A stretch of 64,000 nt of DNA from Planctomycetota bacterium. GTDB lineage: Bacteria > Planctomycetota > UBA1135 > GCA-002686595. The notes beneath the pieces are model-generated. The model was not told the DNA's origin, did not search any database, and saw only the letters and a program-made list of their open reading frames with translations. The stretch spans positions 60,362 through 124,361 of the forward strand of contig JACRIN010000002.1 of NCBI GenBank assembly GCA_016220085.1, in the 5' to 3' direction. The translations under genes were made by a program, and so were the position numbers. Below are positions 42,378-50,779 of this stretch, piece after piece (within the stretch, counting starts at the first letter, position 1; each line of letters starts with the position of its first letter).

Positions 42378-42968
42378 ATGGTGCTCACCCCCTCGACGAT
42401 GTTGCCGCTCGGAACGCGGGCGCCGGATTTCTCGCTCGTCGAGGTCGTCAGCGGGAAGCAACTCGCGCTCGCCGACTTCACGAAGAAGAAGGTGTTCGTC
42501 GTGATGTTCCTCTGCAACCACTGTCCGTACGTGAAGCACGTGCGCGACGGGTTGACGAAGTTCGCGCGCGACTACGAGCGGCCGGAGGTCGCCATCATCG
42601 CGATCGGCGCGAACGACGCGGAGTCGCATCCGGACGACGCGCCGGAGAAGCTCGCCGAAGAGGCGCGCGCGAACGGCTGGAAGTTCCCGTACCTCTTCGA
42701 TGCGACGCAGGAGGTCGCGAAGAAGTTCACCGCGGCGTGCACGCCGGACTTCTTCGTGTTCGACGCGTTCAAGAAGCTCGTGTATCGAGGCCAGTTCGAC
42801 AGCAGCCGGCCGGGCAGCGAAGTGCCGGTCACAGGCGCGGACCTGCGCGCGGCGGTCGACGCCGTGCTCGCGAAGAAACCCCAGGCCGCGATCCAACGCC
42901 CGAGTCTCGGCTGCAACATCAAATGGCGCGCGGGCAACGAGCCGATGTACTTCAAGCCGAAGGCGTGA
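42378..42968 (+). CDS. Peroxiredoxin/thioredoxin-like protein (AhpC-TSA family)
   Basis: 196 residues. APDFSLVEVVSGKQLALADF at the start, then VFVVMFLCNHCPYVKHV with the Cys-Asn-His-Cys pair and VAIIAIGANDAESHPDD. The later part ACTPDFFVFDAFKKLVYRGQFD ends the fold, followed by SRPGSEVPVTGADLRAAV. This is the common planctomycete and proteobacterial thioredoxin-family protein of unknown partner. No signal peptide is visible, so it probably acts in the cytoplasm in thiol-disulfide exchange or peroxide removal. Divergent from the small protein gene upstream. Confidence 0.88.
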   Translation: MVLTPSTMLPLGTRAPDFSLVEVVSGKQLALADFTKKKVFVVMFLCNHCPYVKHVRDGLTKFARDYERPEVAIIAIGANDAESHPDDAPEKLAEEARANGWKFPYLFDATQEVAKKFTAACTPDFFVFDAFKKLVYRGQFDSSRPGSEVPVTGADLRAAVDAVLAKKPQAAIQRPSLGCNIKWRAGNEPMYFKPKA

Positions 42969-43036
42969 GTCCGCGGATGTGCGCGGAGGCGAATTCGGAG
43001 CTCGAGAGCACGGACCTGCGCGCGACGCGGAGGCGA

Positions 43037-43042
43037 TAGGGT
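43037..43042 (+). promoter_or_regulatory. Candidate -10 element, leaderless spacing
   Basis: TAGGGT, 7 bases before the ATG at 43050 of the TfoX gene. Confidence 0.38.
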
Positions 43043-43049
43043 TCTCCGC

Positions 43050-43688
43050 ATGTCGCGCCGCGCGTTCGACGAGTTCACCGAGCACGTGCTCGACCGCCTC
43101 GGTCGCGTCGCGCCGGTCGTGGCGAAGCGCATGTTCGGCGGATTCGGGCTCTACGTCGACGGCGTGTTCTGCGCGCTGATCGCGGACGGACGGCTGTACT
43201 TCAAGGTCGACGACTCGAACCGCGCGGACTTCGAGCGCGCGGGGATGGAGCCGTTCCAGCCGTTCCCCGATCAGGCGACGACGATGGGGTACTACGAGGT
43301 GCCGGAGCGCGTGCTCGCCGATGACGCGCGCTTGAAGCCGTGGGTCGAGAAGGCGCTCGGAGTCGCGCGCAGCGCGGCGACGAAGAAGAAACCGGCGCGC
43401 AAGAAGGCGAGCGCGAGCACGCCGATCGCGAAGCTCGACAACCTCGGCCCGCAGAGCGCCGCCTGGCTCGCCGCCGTCGGCGTGAAGACGCGCGCGGACC
43501 TCGTGCGAGTCGGTTCGGTGCGCGTCTTCGAGCTGGTGCGCGCTGCAGGCTTCGCCGCATCGCTGAATCTGCTCTGGGCGCTGGAGGCGACGCTGCTCGG
43601 CGTGCGTTGGAATCGTCTCCCCGACGACGTGAAGCGCGAACTCCGCGCTCGCGCAGGTCGGTCCGCACCGAAACGCAAAGCTCGTTAG
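43050..43688 (+). CDS. TfoX/Sxy family protein
   Basis: 212 residues. TfoX N-terminal domain (residues 1-105: VAKRMFGGFGLYVDG, FCALIADGRLYFKVDDSN, TMGYYEVPERVL) and TfoX C-terminal domain (about 130-205: LDNLGPQSAAWLAAVGVKTRADL, VLRAAGFAASLNLLWALEA) joined by a Lys/Ala-rich linker KKKPARKKASAS. In gamma-proteobacteria the family activates competence genes; in other phyla the role is unknown. It follows the redoxin gene by 81 bases. It ends on top of the remains of an SGNH hydrolase gene. Confidence 0.9.
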   Translation: MSRRAFDEFTEHVLDRLGRVAPVVAKRMFGGFGLYVDGVFCALIADGRLYFKVDDSNRADFERAGMEPFQPFPDQATTMGYYEVPERVLADDARLKPWVEKALGVARSAATKKKPARKKASASTPIAKLDNLGPQSAAWLAAVGVKTRADLVRVGSVRVFELVRAAGFAASLNLLWALEATLLGVRWNRLPDDVKRELRARAGRSAPKRKAR

Positions 43689-44124
43689 TCGACGAGCCGC
43701 GGCTCGGCAGTGCGCAGCCGCTCCACGATCCGCTCGGCGAACCACGCGTGGCCGTCCGCGCGGCGAACGTCTCCTCGAAGTCGACGCCCGCGCCCCACGC
43801 GAACGAATCGCCGAGAACCGCGAGCGTGCGCGCGCCGGTCGAGGGCGTCTCGCCGATCTGGAAGTCGCGCTCGTCGAAGAGGTAGGCGTGTTCGCGCCCT
43901 TGGGTCGCCTGCACGACGCGCGTCCCGGGCCGCATGCGCCAACCGAGCATCGGATCGACGCCGAAGTGCTCATCCGGCCGCGGCTCGTGCTCGCCCCGAT
44001 ACGCGCGCGGCTGCGGCTTCGGATAGCCGACGACGCGCAGACCGAGCTCGAGCACGAGCAGTGCGACGACGGTTGCCGCGAGCGCACGACGCAGCCAGCG
44101 GGAACGCGCGGGGGACGGGGGCAC
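43685..44124 (-). pseudogene. Internally deleted SGNH hydrolase
   Basis: From GTG at 44124 the translation has a membrane segment (LRRALAATVVALLVLELGLRV), a typical upstream region HFGVDPMLGWRMRPGT, and block I LAVLGDSFAWGAGVDFEETF. At about 43757-43765 (CGCGCGGACGG region) the sequence shifts frame and goes straight into a family C-terminus DGHAWFAERIVERLRTAE ending at TAA 43685-43687. The middle of the family, about 200 residues with blocks II and III, is missing. So a deletion with a frame shift destroyed the gene. It overlaps the end of the TfoX gene by four bases. The intact SGNH protein at 6007-7224 gives the pattern used for comparison. Confidence 0.7.
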
Positions 44125-44168
44125 GCGGTTCGATCGTGGCGCGACTTCGCGGGTGTCGTCAGCGAGCG

Positions 44169-44174
44169 TAGGAT
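44169..44174 (+). promoter_or_regulatory. Candidate -10 element or ribosome binding site
   Basis: TAGGAT, 7 bases before the ATG at 44182. The AGGA part could also serve as a Shine-Dalgarno, so leaderless start is ambiguous here. Confidence 0.3.
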
Positions 44175-44181
44175 CGCGGAC

Positions 44182-45495
44182 ATGGGCCTCAAGGTGTGGA
44201 ACTGGGTGACGGCGCTCGGCGTTGGTGGCTGCGCTCTCACGTGTAGCGTCTCGCTCGGCAGCTGCGGGTCGAGCATCCGCGACGGGATCGAGTGCGAGGA
44301 GAACATCGTCGAAGCGCGCTCCGAAAGTTCCGGTGGCGGAGGTGTGGACCTCAGCTCGACGCCCTTGGGCGCGGTCTTCGTCACTTGGCTCGAGCCCGTT
44401 GCGAGATCCGAACGCATCGCGTTGCGTTGGGGGCGTCGCGATTCCTCGCAAGCCGTCGAATCGGTTTCGTTGGCGGGCGCGACCATCCTGGAGAGCGAGC
44501 GACTGTTCGTGAACTGGGCTGATTTCCCGCACGTGCTCGCGCTGTCCGAATCGAACGCGATCGTCACGTACCTCGAGCGGCTCGGCGACGGCAAGTACGA
44601 CTACGGCGTGCGTTTCGTGTGCACTCAGGACGCCGGACGGACGTGGAGCGAGCCTCGGTGGTTGCACGACCACGTCGGGCCCGGAGAGCACGGTTTCGTG
44701 TCGCTCGCGCGCGAGGACGATGGCACCGCAGTCGCCGTGTGGCTCGACGGACGCGAAATGGGCGAGGGCGAGCACGGAGTGACCGGCGCGATGACGTTGC
44801 GTATGCGCGCGGTAGGCGTCGACGGGAGGCTCGGGCCCGAACGATTGCTCGACCCGCGCGTGTGCGACTGCTGCCAGACCGATGTCGCGACTGTCGAGCC
44901 GGGCGTGTGGCTCGTTGCCTATCGCGATCGAAGCGAGGACGAGGTGCGCGACATCAAGGTGCTGCGCGTCACGGCCAACGACCTCACGCCCGTGTTCGAC
45001 AGTCTCGACCGATTCAAGTTCCCGGGCTGTCCGGTCAATGGCCCGGCGATCGCGACCCGCGGGCACGACGCGGCGCTCGTGTGGTTCGCTCCAAGCGTTC
45101 AGGGCGGTGGGACCGTCCGAGTCGCCACGTCACGCGACGACGGGCACACGTTCTCGGCGGTGGAGACGCTCGATGACAACGCGCCGTCCGGAAGGGTGGA
45201 AGTGTGCTTCGATCGTTGCGACGAGACCTACTCGCGACCGTCGCACGGGTACGCGCTGTGGCTTGGACAGGGTGACGGTCAGCCGGCCTGGCGCTACGCG
45301 AGGTTCGATCCGTCGCTGACCGGCGAGCAACTCGTCAGCTCCGTCTCGCTGGGCACGCTCGCCACGACGACCGGCGAACGTGACCTCGGCTTCCCCCGCG
45401 CCGTCGCGGATTGGCACGTCTTCCTCGCCGCCTACATCTCCGCCGACCCCGAGCGTCACATCGTGCTGCACCGCGCCGGTTGGTACATCCCGTGA
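44182..45495 (+). CDS. BNR-repeat (sialidase-like) lipoprotein
   Basis: 437 residues. Lipobox at SVSLGSC, then a six-bladed beta-propeller with Asp-box repeats (FVCTQDAGRTWSEP, SRDDGHTFS, and others) and the signature VCDCCQTDVATVEPG followed by YRDRSEDEVRDIKVLRV. These CDCC and YRDR segments mark a bacterial sialidase-like family of surface lipoproteins, most of which lack proven sialidase activity. No Arg triad can be asserted by eye. Anchored outside by lipid, perhaps binding or cutting sugar. It follows the pseudogene and converges with a glycosyltransferase gene whose stop is one base away. Confidence 0.84.
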   Translation: MGLKVWNWVTALGVGGCALTCSVSLGSCGSSIRDGIECEENIVEARSESSGGGGVDLSSTPLGAVFVTWLEPVARSERIALRWGRRDSSQAVESVSLAGATILESERLFVNWADFPHVLALSESNAIVTYLERLGDGKYDYGVRFVCTQDAGRTWSEPRWLHDHVGPGEHGFVSLAREDDGTAVAVWLDGREMGEGEHGVTGAMTLRMRAVGVDGRLGPERLLDPRVCDCCQTDVATVEPGVWLVAYRDRSEDEVRDIKVLRVTANDLTPVFDSLDRFKFPGCPVNGPAIATRGHDAALVWFAPSVQGGGTVRVATSRDDGHTFSAVETLDDNAPSGRVEVCFDRCDETYSRPSHGYALWLGQGDGQPAWRYARFDPSLTGEQLVSSVSLGTLATTTGERDLGFPRAVADWHVFLAAYISADPERHIVLHRAGWYIP

Positions 45496-45496
45496 A

Positions 45497-46453
45497 TCAC
45501 GAGCTCGCGCGCTGCGCCGCGCGAATTTCCGGCGCGACGATCAGCGACTTCGGGTGCTTCTTCGTCAGGTAGCCGAGCCACTCGCCCCACGACCACCACA
45601 GCACCATCGTCGTCAGCGGGAAGAGCGAGCGCAGGAAGTCGCGAGTCAGCCGCGGCGAGCGGAACGCCTTCTGCGCCATGCGACCCAAGAGCATCACCGG
45701 CAGCGCGGGCGCGAACAGGCAGTAGAAGAGCCGCTTCTCGGGCACGAAGAGCAGACGCGTGCAGCCGAACAGACGTCCGAACGCGTAGCGCTCGTAGATC
45801 GCGTGTCCGAACTCGACGTGGCGGCCCATCGTTACCTCCGCGTCGGGCTCGAGCACGAGCTCGCCGAAGCGCTGCCGCAGCGCGTCGTTGATCGCCGTCT
45901 CGTGGAAATACACCTCCCACACGTCGCGGATCGCGGCGAGCTGCTCGCGCTTGTACGACACGTTGCACACCGTGAGCGTCGGCGAGCCGCCGCGCGGCGC
46001 CGGACGCGCGTAGCGGAAGAAGTCGACGAAGTAGAAGGCCCAATCGGTCGCGCTCGCCCCGTCGGCGATCTCGACGACGCCGCCGATCACGCTGCGCCCC
46101 GGCGTCTCGTGCGCCCTGACGAGCGTCCTCACCCAATCCGGCCGCGCGATGCAGTGGTCCTCGGTCAGGCAGAGCACGTCACCGCTCGCCTCCTTCAGCG
46201 CGCGCGACGCGAGCTCCAGCGGATTGCGTTGGCCCGCGTTGGAGACGAAACGGACCTTCGGAAAGCGCGTCGCGACCTCGTCGACGCCCTGGAGATGCGG
46301 GTCGTACGCGACGACGATGTCGAACGGCGGCGCGCTTTGCTGGAGCTCGAGCGAGCGCAGGCAACGCTCGATGTGCTTCGCGCTGCAGATGCCGACGACG
46401 GCAACGGAGACGCGGGGCGAGCTGGGGTGGCCGGAGGCGATCGGAGAGCTCAT
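45497..46453 (-). CDS. Membrane-associated family 2 glycosyltransferase
   Basis: 318 residues. GT-A motifs: SVAVVGICSAKHIERCLRSL, VRFVSNAGQRNPLELASRAL, the catalytic LCLTEDHCIARPDW, and GGVVEIADGA. The C-terminal part has hydrophobic segments (YFVDFFRYARP and LPVMLLGRMA, LTTMVLWWSWGEW) that place it at the membrane. Likely adds sugars to a lipid-linked or surface polysaccharide together with nearby genes for a GT39-like transferase and flippase. The acceptor is unknown. Confidence 0.85.
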   Translation of the reverse strand: MSSPIASGHPSSPRVSVAVVGICSAKHIERCLRSLELQQSAPPFDIVVAYDPHLQGVDEVATRFPKVRFVSNAGQRNPLELASRALKEASGDVLCLTEDHCIARPDWVRTLVRAHETPGRSVIGGVVEIADGASATDWAFYFVDFFRYARPAPRGGSPTLTVCNVSYKREQLAAIRDVWEVYFHETAINDALRQRFGELVLEPDAEVTMGRHVEFGHAIYERYAFGRLFGCTRLLFVPEKRLFYCLFAPALPVMLLGRMAQKAFRSPRLTRDFLRSLFPLTTMVLWWSWGEWLGYLTKKHPKSLIVAPEIRAAQRASS

Positions 46454-46551
46454 GGCCGGAGCGCGATCTTGTCGGCTCGGCGCCGCGAATCAAGTGAGCG
46501 CGCTTTGCCGGTGCGCGCCGGATCGCTAAAGAAGGAAAGAACTTCGAGGCG

Positions 46552-48072
46552 ATGGAGCCTCGCCCCGCGATGCAAGCCGAACCCCAGGACCGCGCGCCGA
46601 CGTCGAGCGCGCGTTGGATCGTGCTCGCGGTGTCGGTCGGCCTAGCGCTTCGGGTGTGGGAGGCGTGGGAGTCGAGTTTGTGGCTCGACGAGCTCCACAC
46701 GCTCTTCCACTCGAGCCGTCCGACCGTCGACGGCGTTTTGCAGTCGGTCCGCAACGACTTCCACGTCCCGGGCTTCTACGTCTTCTGCCACTTCTTCGGC
46801 GACTTCTCGACCGGCGCGTGGCTGCGGTGGATCCCGATCGTGTCGACGCTCGCCGCGCTCGTGCCGCTGGTCGCGCTCGCGCGCGAGTCGAAAGGCGGCG
46901 AACGCGCGGCGATCGCGGTCGCTTGGCTCTACGCGCTCCTGCCGTACCAGGTCCACTACGGCGCCGAGCTGCGGCCCTACGCGTGGCTCGAGCTCTTCAC
47001 CGCCGTCGCCGCGTGGGCCGCGTTCAGCGAGCGCGGCTCGAAGAAGCTGCGCGGCGGCGTCTTCTTCGCGGCCGTCGTCCTCGGCATGTTCACGCACGTG
47101 ATCATGGCGTTCGCGGTCGTCGGCATCGGCGCGGCGCGGCTCTTCGTGCGCGGACCGAAGCGCGTCGGCCTGCCGGTGCTGATCGGCATCGGCGCCGCCG
47201 CAGTCGCACCGGTACTGCCGTGGTTTTTCTGGTTCCACGAGTTCTCGACCAAACAGCGCGAGACGTTCGTCGAGCAGGTCGGCGAGTCGCGGTTGCGGCC
47301 GCAGCTCTTGCGCGAGATACGCGACGTGCCGATCCGACTCGTCGAGCCGTACATGGGCTCGCTCGGGTCGCCGTGGTCGTGGCTTGCGATGCTGGGCTTC
47401 GCGAGTTTCGTGCTCGCGTGCTGTGCGCTCGTGTGGTTCGCGTGGCGAGCGCGGCGCGAGCGCACGGAGCCGCGCAAGGACCCGTTGCTCACCGCGGCGC
47501 TGGTCTACGGCGCCGTGCAGTTCGCGATCATCACCGCGCTCTCGATCCGCAGCTGGGATCGCGTGCCGCTCCAGTACTACGTCGGAATGTCGTGGGTCAT
47601 CCCGTTCGTGCTCGCGGCTTGGCTCGCGAGCGTGCGTGTCGACGGGGTGCGGCGCGCGCTCGGGCTCGCGCTCGGCGCGGCGACGCTGATGATGAGCATC
47701 GCGCTCGCCGGCGGCGAGTCGCGCGAACCGTATCGCGAAGCGGTCGCGGTCGCGCGCGAGTGGGGGCGGAGTCTCGCCGCTTCCTTCCCCGACCATCCGC
47801 CGGTCTACACGTCGGTGCTCGCGCAACCGAGCGGCGTGTTCGATCACAAGCTCCCGTTCCTCGCCTATGGCGCCGACCTCGGCGCGGTCGAGCCCGAGGA
47901 AGTGCCGACGGCGACGCAAGGCGATTTCCAGCGCCCGGTGATCGTGATCCGACGCGCGCTCGCACTGGAGCACCCGAAGTGGAAGACGATCACCGAGGGC
48001 CGCAAGCTCGTGCGCGAGGAGCGCCTGCACGATCGCGTGTGGGTCTACGTCTTCGCGCCGTCAAACCCGTAG
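46552..48072 (+). CDS. GT39-like polyprenyl-phosphate-sugar transferase
   Basis: 506 residues, about ten membrane segments. Early WEAWESSLWLDELHTLF carries the acidic DE pair expected in the first periplasmic loop of PMT/ArnT-type enzymes, and YGAELRPYAWLEL follows. LGMFTHVIMAFAVVG and VPLQYYVGMSWVIPFVLAAW are further helices; the C-terminus is soluble. Such enzymes take a sugar from a lipid carrier to a protein or lipid A outside the membrane. TAAAG and AAGGAAAG stand upstream. It ends overlapping the flippase gene by 12 bases tail to tail. Confidence 0.82.
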   Translation: MEPRPAMQAEPQDRAPTSSARWIVLAVSVGLALRVWEAWESSLWLDELHTLFHSSRPTVDGVLQSVRNDFHVPGFYVFCHFFGDFSTGAWLRWIPIVSTLAALVPLVALARESKGGERAAIAVAWLYALLPYQVHYGAELRPYAWLELFTAVAAWAAFSERGSKKLRGGVFFAAVVLGMFTHVIMAFAVVGIGAARLFVRGPKRVGLPVLIGIGAAAVAPVLPWFFWFHEFSTKQRETFVEQVGESRLRPQLLREIRDVPIRLVEPYMGSLGSPWSWLAMLGFASFVLACCALVWFAWRARRERTEPRKDPLLTAALVYGAVQFAIITALSIRSWDRVPLQYYVGMSWVIPFVLAAWLASVRVDGVRRALGLALGAATLMMSIALAGGESREPYREAVAVAREWGRSLAASFPDHPPVYTSVLAQPSGVFDHKLPFLAYGADLGAVEPEEVPTATQGDFQRPVIVIRRALALEHPKWKTITEGRKLVREERLHDRVWVYVFAPSNP

Positions 48073-49518
48073 CGAAGGAAGCGCGCCGCGCTCGAAGCGG
48101 ATGCCGCCGAGCGCCGCGAGCACCAGCCCGTACGTCGCCGCGCCGGCTCCGATCGCGACGAGCACGTGCGTTTCGGGCAGGCAGCGCAGCGCGAGCGCCA
48201 TCGCTCCCGCCGCGACCGCGCTCTTCCAGAAGCGCGCGAGGCCCGTCAGCGGATACTCGAGCTTGCGCGCGCACCACGCGGCGAATCCCGCGCGGATCGC
48301 CTCGGTCGCGAGGGTCGCCCACGCCGCGCCCCACATGCCGAAAGGCGGGATCAGCGCGATGTTGAGTGCGAAGTTGAAGCCGACCGCCCACGCGGTCATG
48401 TGCATCACGGTCTTTTCGCGTCCGCCGGCGACCAGCGCGATCAGATCGACCTCCTTCGAGACCGTGAACGGCATCGTCCAGACGAGGATCGCGAGGATGC
48501 CGGCCGATTCGTCGAACTCGGACTTGTAGACGAGCTCGATGATGCCGGTCGACAGCATGCTCGCCCCGACCGCGATCGGGATCGCGAGCGCGAACATCGT
48601 CGCGGCCGCCGTGTGATAGAGCGAATCGCGCGGCTCGCGCTCGTGCTGCACGCGCGAAAGGCCGGCGAGGAACGACAGTGAGTACGCCGCTGCGAGGTTG
48701 ATCAGGAAACTGATCAGTTGGTACGCCGCCGCGTACTTGCCGCTGGTCTCGCGGTCGCGCAGGAAGCGCAGGAAGATCAGGTCGGAGTTGTAGATCGTCA
48801 ACCCGAGCAACACGTTCGCGACCAGCGGCCACGAGCGCGCGAAGATCGGCTTGACGAGCTGCCAATCGAACGCGAGGCGGATGCGAAAGCCCTTCGCGCG
48901 CAGCCAGACGAACAGCGTGGCCGCGATCAACACGTCGCCGCAGAGCTGGAAGAGCGGTACGCGCGGCAGCTCGGCCGCTTGGCCGACGAACGAGAGCACG
49001 AGCACGAGGTACAGGCTCTCGCCGAGCGTCCGCGCGACCGCGACCGGCCGTGAATCCTGGAGCCCGAGGTGGATCCACTTCGTGTTCGGCCCGATCGCGA
49101 TCAGGGTCAAGCCGTAGAACGACAGCACCCAACCGTCGACTTCGGGCAGCGCTCCGAGCGCCGCGAGTCCGAGTCCGAGCCCGAACACCAACGCCGCGAG
49201 CACGCACGACACGACCACGCGCGCGCCGAGGATTGCCGGGGCGACGCTCTCGATCCGCGACACGTTCTCGGAGATGTGTCGCACGCCGAGCAGGTCGATG
49301 CCGCACTCGGAGAGGTTCTGGAAGTAGAGCAGCACCGCCGACGCGAAGAGCACCGCGCCGAACGCGCCCGGCCCGAACTCGCGCGCGACGTACGCGCCGG
49401 CGAGGAACGCGACGATGCGCGCGACTGCGTCGCCTCCGGCGAGCGCGAGGAAGTTGCGCGCGACCTTGCGCTCGGGAGCGTGGTCGGCGCCGGGCCGCTC
49501 GAGCTCGGCCTCAGCCAT
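48061..49518 (-). CDS. Oligosaccharide flippase (Wzx/MOP type)
   Basis: 485 residues, about twelve to fourteen helices, beginning VARNFLALAGGDAVARIVAFLAG. Later LTIYNSDLIFLRFLRD, and GMWGAAWATLATEAIRAG show the MATE/MOP exporter-like packing of polysaccharide flippases. It should move lipid-linked oligosaccharides across the inner membrane. Its place beside two glycosyltransferases and two small membrane genes supports a surface-glycan export cluster. The upstream gene ends 10 bases away, so the three minus-strand genes are one unit. Confidence 0.85.
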   Translation of the reverse strand: MAEAELERPGADHAPERKVARNFLALAGGDAVARIVAFLAGAYVAREFGPGAFGAVLFASAVLLYFQNLSECGIDLLGVRHISENVSRIESVAPAILGARVVVSCVLAALVFGLGLGLAALGALPEVDGWVLSFYGLTLIAIGPNTKWIHLGLQDSRPVAVARTLGESLYLVLVLSFVGQAAELPRVPLFQLCGDVLIAATLFVWLRAKGFRIRLAFDWQLVKPIFARSWPLVANVLLGLTIYNSDLIFLRFLRDRETSGKYAAAYQLISFLINLAAAYSLSFLAGLSRVQHEREPRDSLYHTAAATMFALAIPIAVGASMLSTGIIELVYKSEFDESAGILAILVWTMPFTVSKEVDLIALVAGGREKTVMHMTAWAVGFNFALNIALIPPFGMWGAAWATLATEAIRAGFAAWCARKLEYPLTGLARFWKSAVAAGAMALALRCLPETHVLVAIGAGAATYGLVLAALGGIRFERGALPSLRV

Positions 49519-49528
49519 CGCGCGTGCG

Positions 49529-50098
49529 TCAGCCTTCGGCGCGCTCGACCGCGCGGTTGTAGATCGCCGCGATGAGCTCGCCGGCGAGGAAACCGAGCGC
49601 CAGCAGGTACGCGAAGCCGATCAAGCTGCCGACGAAGTCGACGCGGAAGCCCGGCAGGTAGACGTGCAGGTTCGAGAGGAACGCGCCGGGGTGCTCGCCG
49701 CCCTTGACGTCGAGCAGATTGGTGACGGCGAAGAGCACGAGCCCGCACGCCGCGCCGAGCGTCAGCCCCCACGCCTTGCCGTTCAGGCGCACGTGGGTCG
49801 TGCCGGAGGGCTCGCGCGTGCTCGAGAGCGGGCTGCGCGGTCCGATCAAGCGACCGAGGCCGTACCCGACGACGAACCCGTAGACCAGGCCGACGAACGC
49901 GCCGAGCCAGCTGACGCTGTAGCCCGGCAGCACGTTGGTGAGCCGGCCGAGGTGTTGCCCCATGTAGGGTCCGCCGCGAACGACGAGGACGATCGTCGCG
50001 AGGCAAAGTCCGCCGCCCAGGATCAGTCCGGTCGCGATGCCCCAAGCGCGCGCGTTGATGCGCGAGAGCGTGCCGTGCACGACGTCTTGTTCGGCCAT
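49529..50098 (-). CDS. Small membrane protein with two copies of a glycan-cluster domain
   Basis: 189 residues, four membrane segments, not recognised. Its two halves are repeats: RAWGIATGLILGGGLCLATI, PGYSVSWLGAFVGLVYGFVVG and KAWGLTLGAACGLVLFAV, PGFRVDFVGSLIGFAYLL, sharing the phrase PGxxVxxxGxxxGxxY. The same domain is seen once in the next upstream gene. Genes for it are coupled (1 base apart) and precede the flippase gene. A scaffold or regulator of glycan transport at the membrane is a guess only. Confidence 0.7.
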   Translation of the reverse strand: MAEQDVVHGTLSRINARAWGIATGLILGGGLCLATIVLVVRGGPYMGQHLGRLTNVLPGYSVSWLGAFVGLVYGFVVGYGLGRLIGPRSPLSSTREPSGTTHVRLNGKAWGLTLGAACGLVLFAVTNLLDVKGGEHPGAFLSNLHVYLPGFRVDFVGSLIGFAYLLALGFLAGELIAAIYNRAVERAEG

Positions 50099-50099
50099 G

Positions 50100-50480
50100 T
50101 CAGATGTGATCCAGGAAGCCGCGGCTCTCCGCGAGCTCGGCCTTGGCGTGCAGCACGACCTTGGCGATCGCGAGCACGACGTTGCGCGCGAACGCGAAGA
50201 ACCAACCGATCACGAAGCCCGAGAAGAAGCCCCAGCCCGCGCCGATCAGCGCGCCGAGCGGGCTGACCGAGTAACCGGGCATGTACTGCGAGAGCAGCAC
50301 CAGGGGGAAGGGCTCGTCCGGCGAGCGCAACAAGTGCAGGACCGTCGCGAGCGCGACGACCAAAGCGAGCGTGACACCGACCGCGACGCCGAGGCAGCGT
50401 TTGTGCAGCGGCGTGAACGCGAGGGCGAGCTCTTCCTCGAGCTCCTGCTCCGCGCGCGGGGTTTGTTGGGCCTGGGTCAT
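50100..50480 (-). CDS. Small membrane protein with one copy of the same domain
   Basis: 126 residues from the ATG at 50480, not recognised. A polar N-terminal part (QEQLEEELALAF-like acidic helix) precedes two membrane segments and the phrase LLSQYMPGYSVSPLGALIGAGWGFFSG, which matches the domain in the next gene. Starts further upstream (50492 or beyond) are possible, but a TATAGT at 50526-50531 fits a transcript beginning near 50519. It leads the operon of three minus-strand genes ending with the flippase. Confidence 0.65.
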   Translation of the reverse strand: MTQAQQTPRAEQELEEELALAFTPLHKRCLGVAVGVTLALVVALATVLHLLRSPDEPFPLVLLSQYMPGYSVSPLGALIGAGWGFFSGFVIGWFFAFARNVVLAIAKVVLHAKAELAESRGFLDHI

Positions 50481-50525
50481 GCGATCGAGCATCGCACGCC
50501 CGATGCGGGCAGTGCGAGCTTCGTC

Positions 50526-50531
50526 ACTATA
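50526..50531 (-). promoter_or_regulatory. Candidate -10 of the flippase operon
   Basis: TATAGT on the minus strand, five of six matches to TATAAT, about 45 bases before the chosen start of the first operon gene. Confidence 0.4.
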
Positions 50532-50779
50532 GTTCGGCCGACGACGTCGCTTCCACAACCGCGGGCTCCGAGAAAGTGCCGTCGGCGGGCCGGACGCATC
50601 CCGGTCGTCGTAGGAACTTCCTTCCGGCGATCGACCGAGCGCGAGAGCGTTCGCGCCCCCAAGGCGAAGTCGTGGTTCCCGGGCGCGAGCCCGACCGGCG
50701 CGGCGCTCAAGGCACTCGCGGATCCGGACGATCGGGCGAATTCGACCCGCTCCTTCCCCCCCAAAGGACCCCGATTCGC

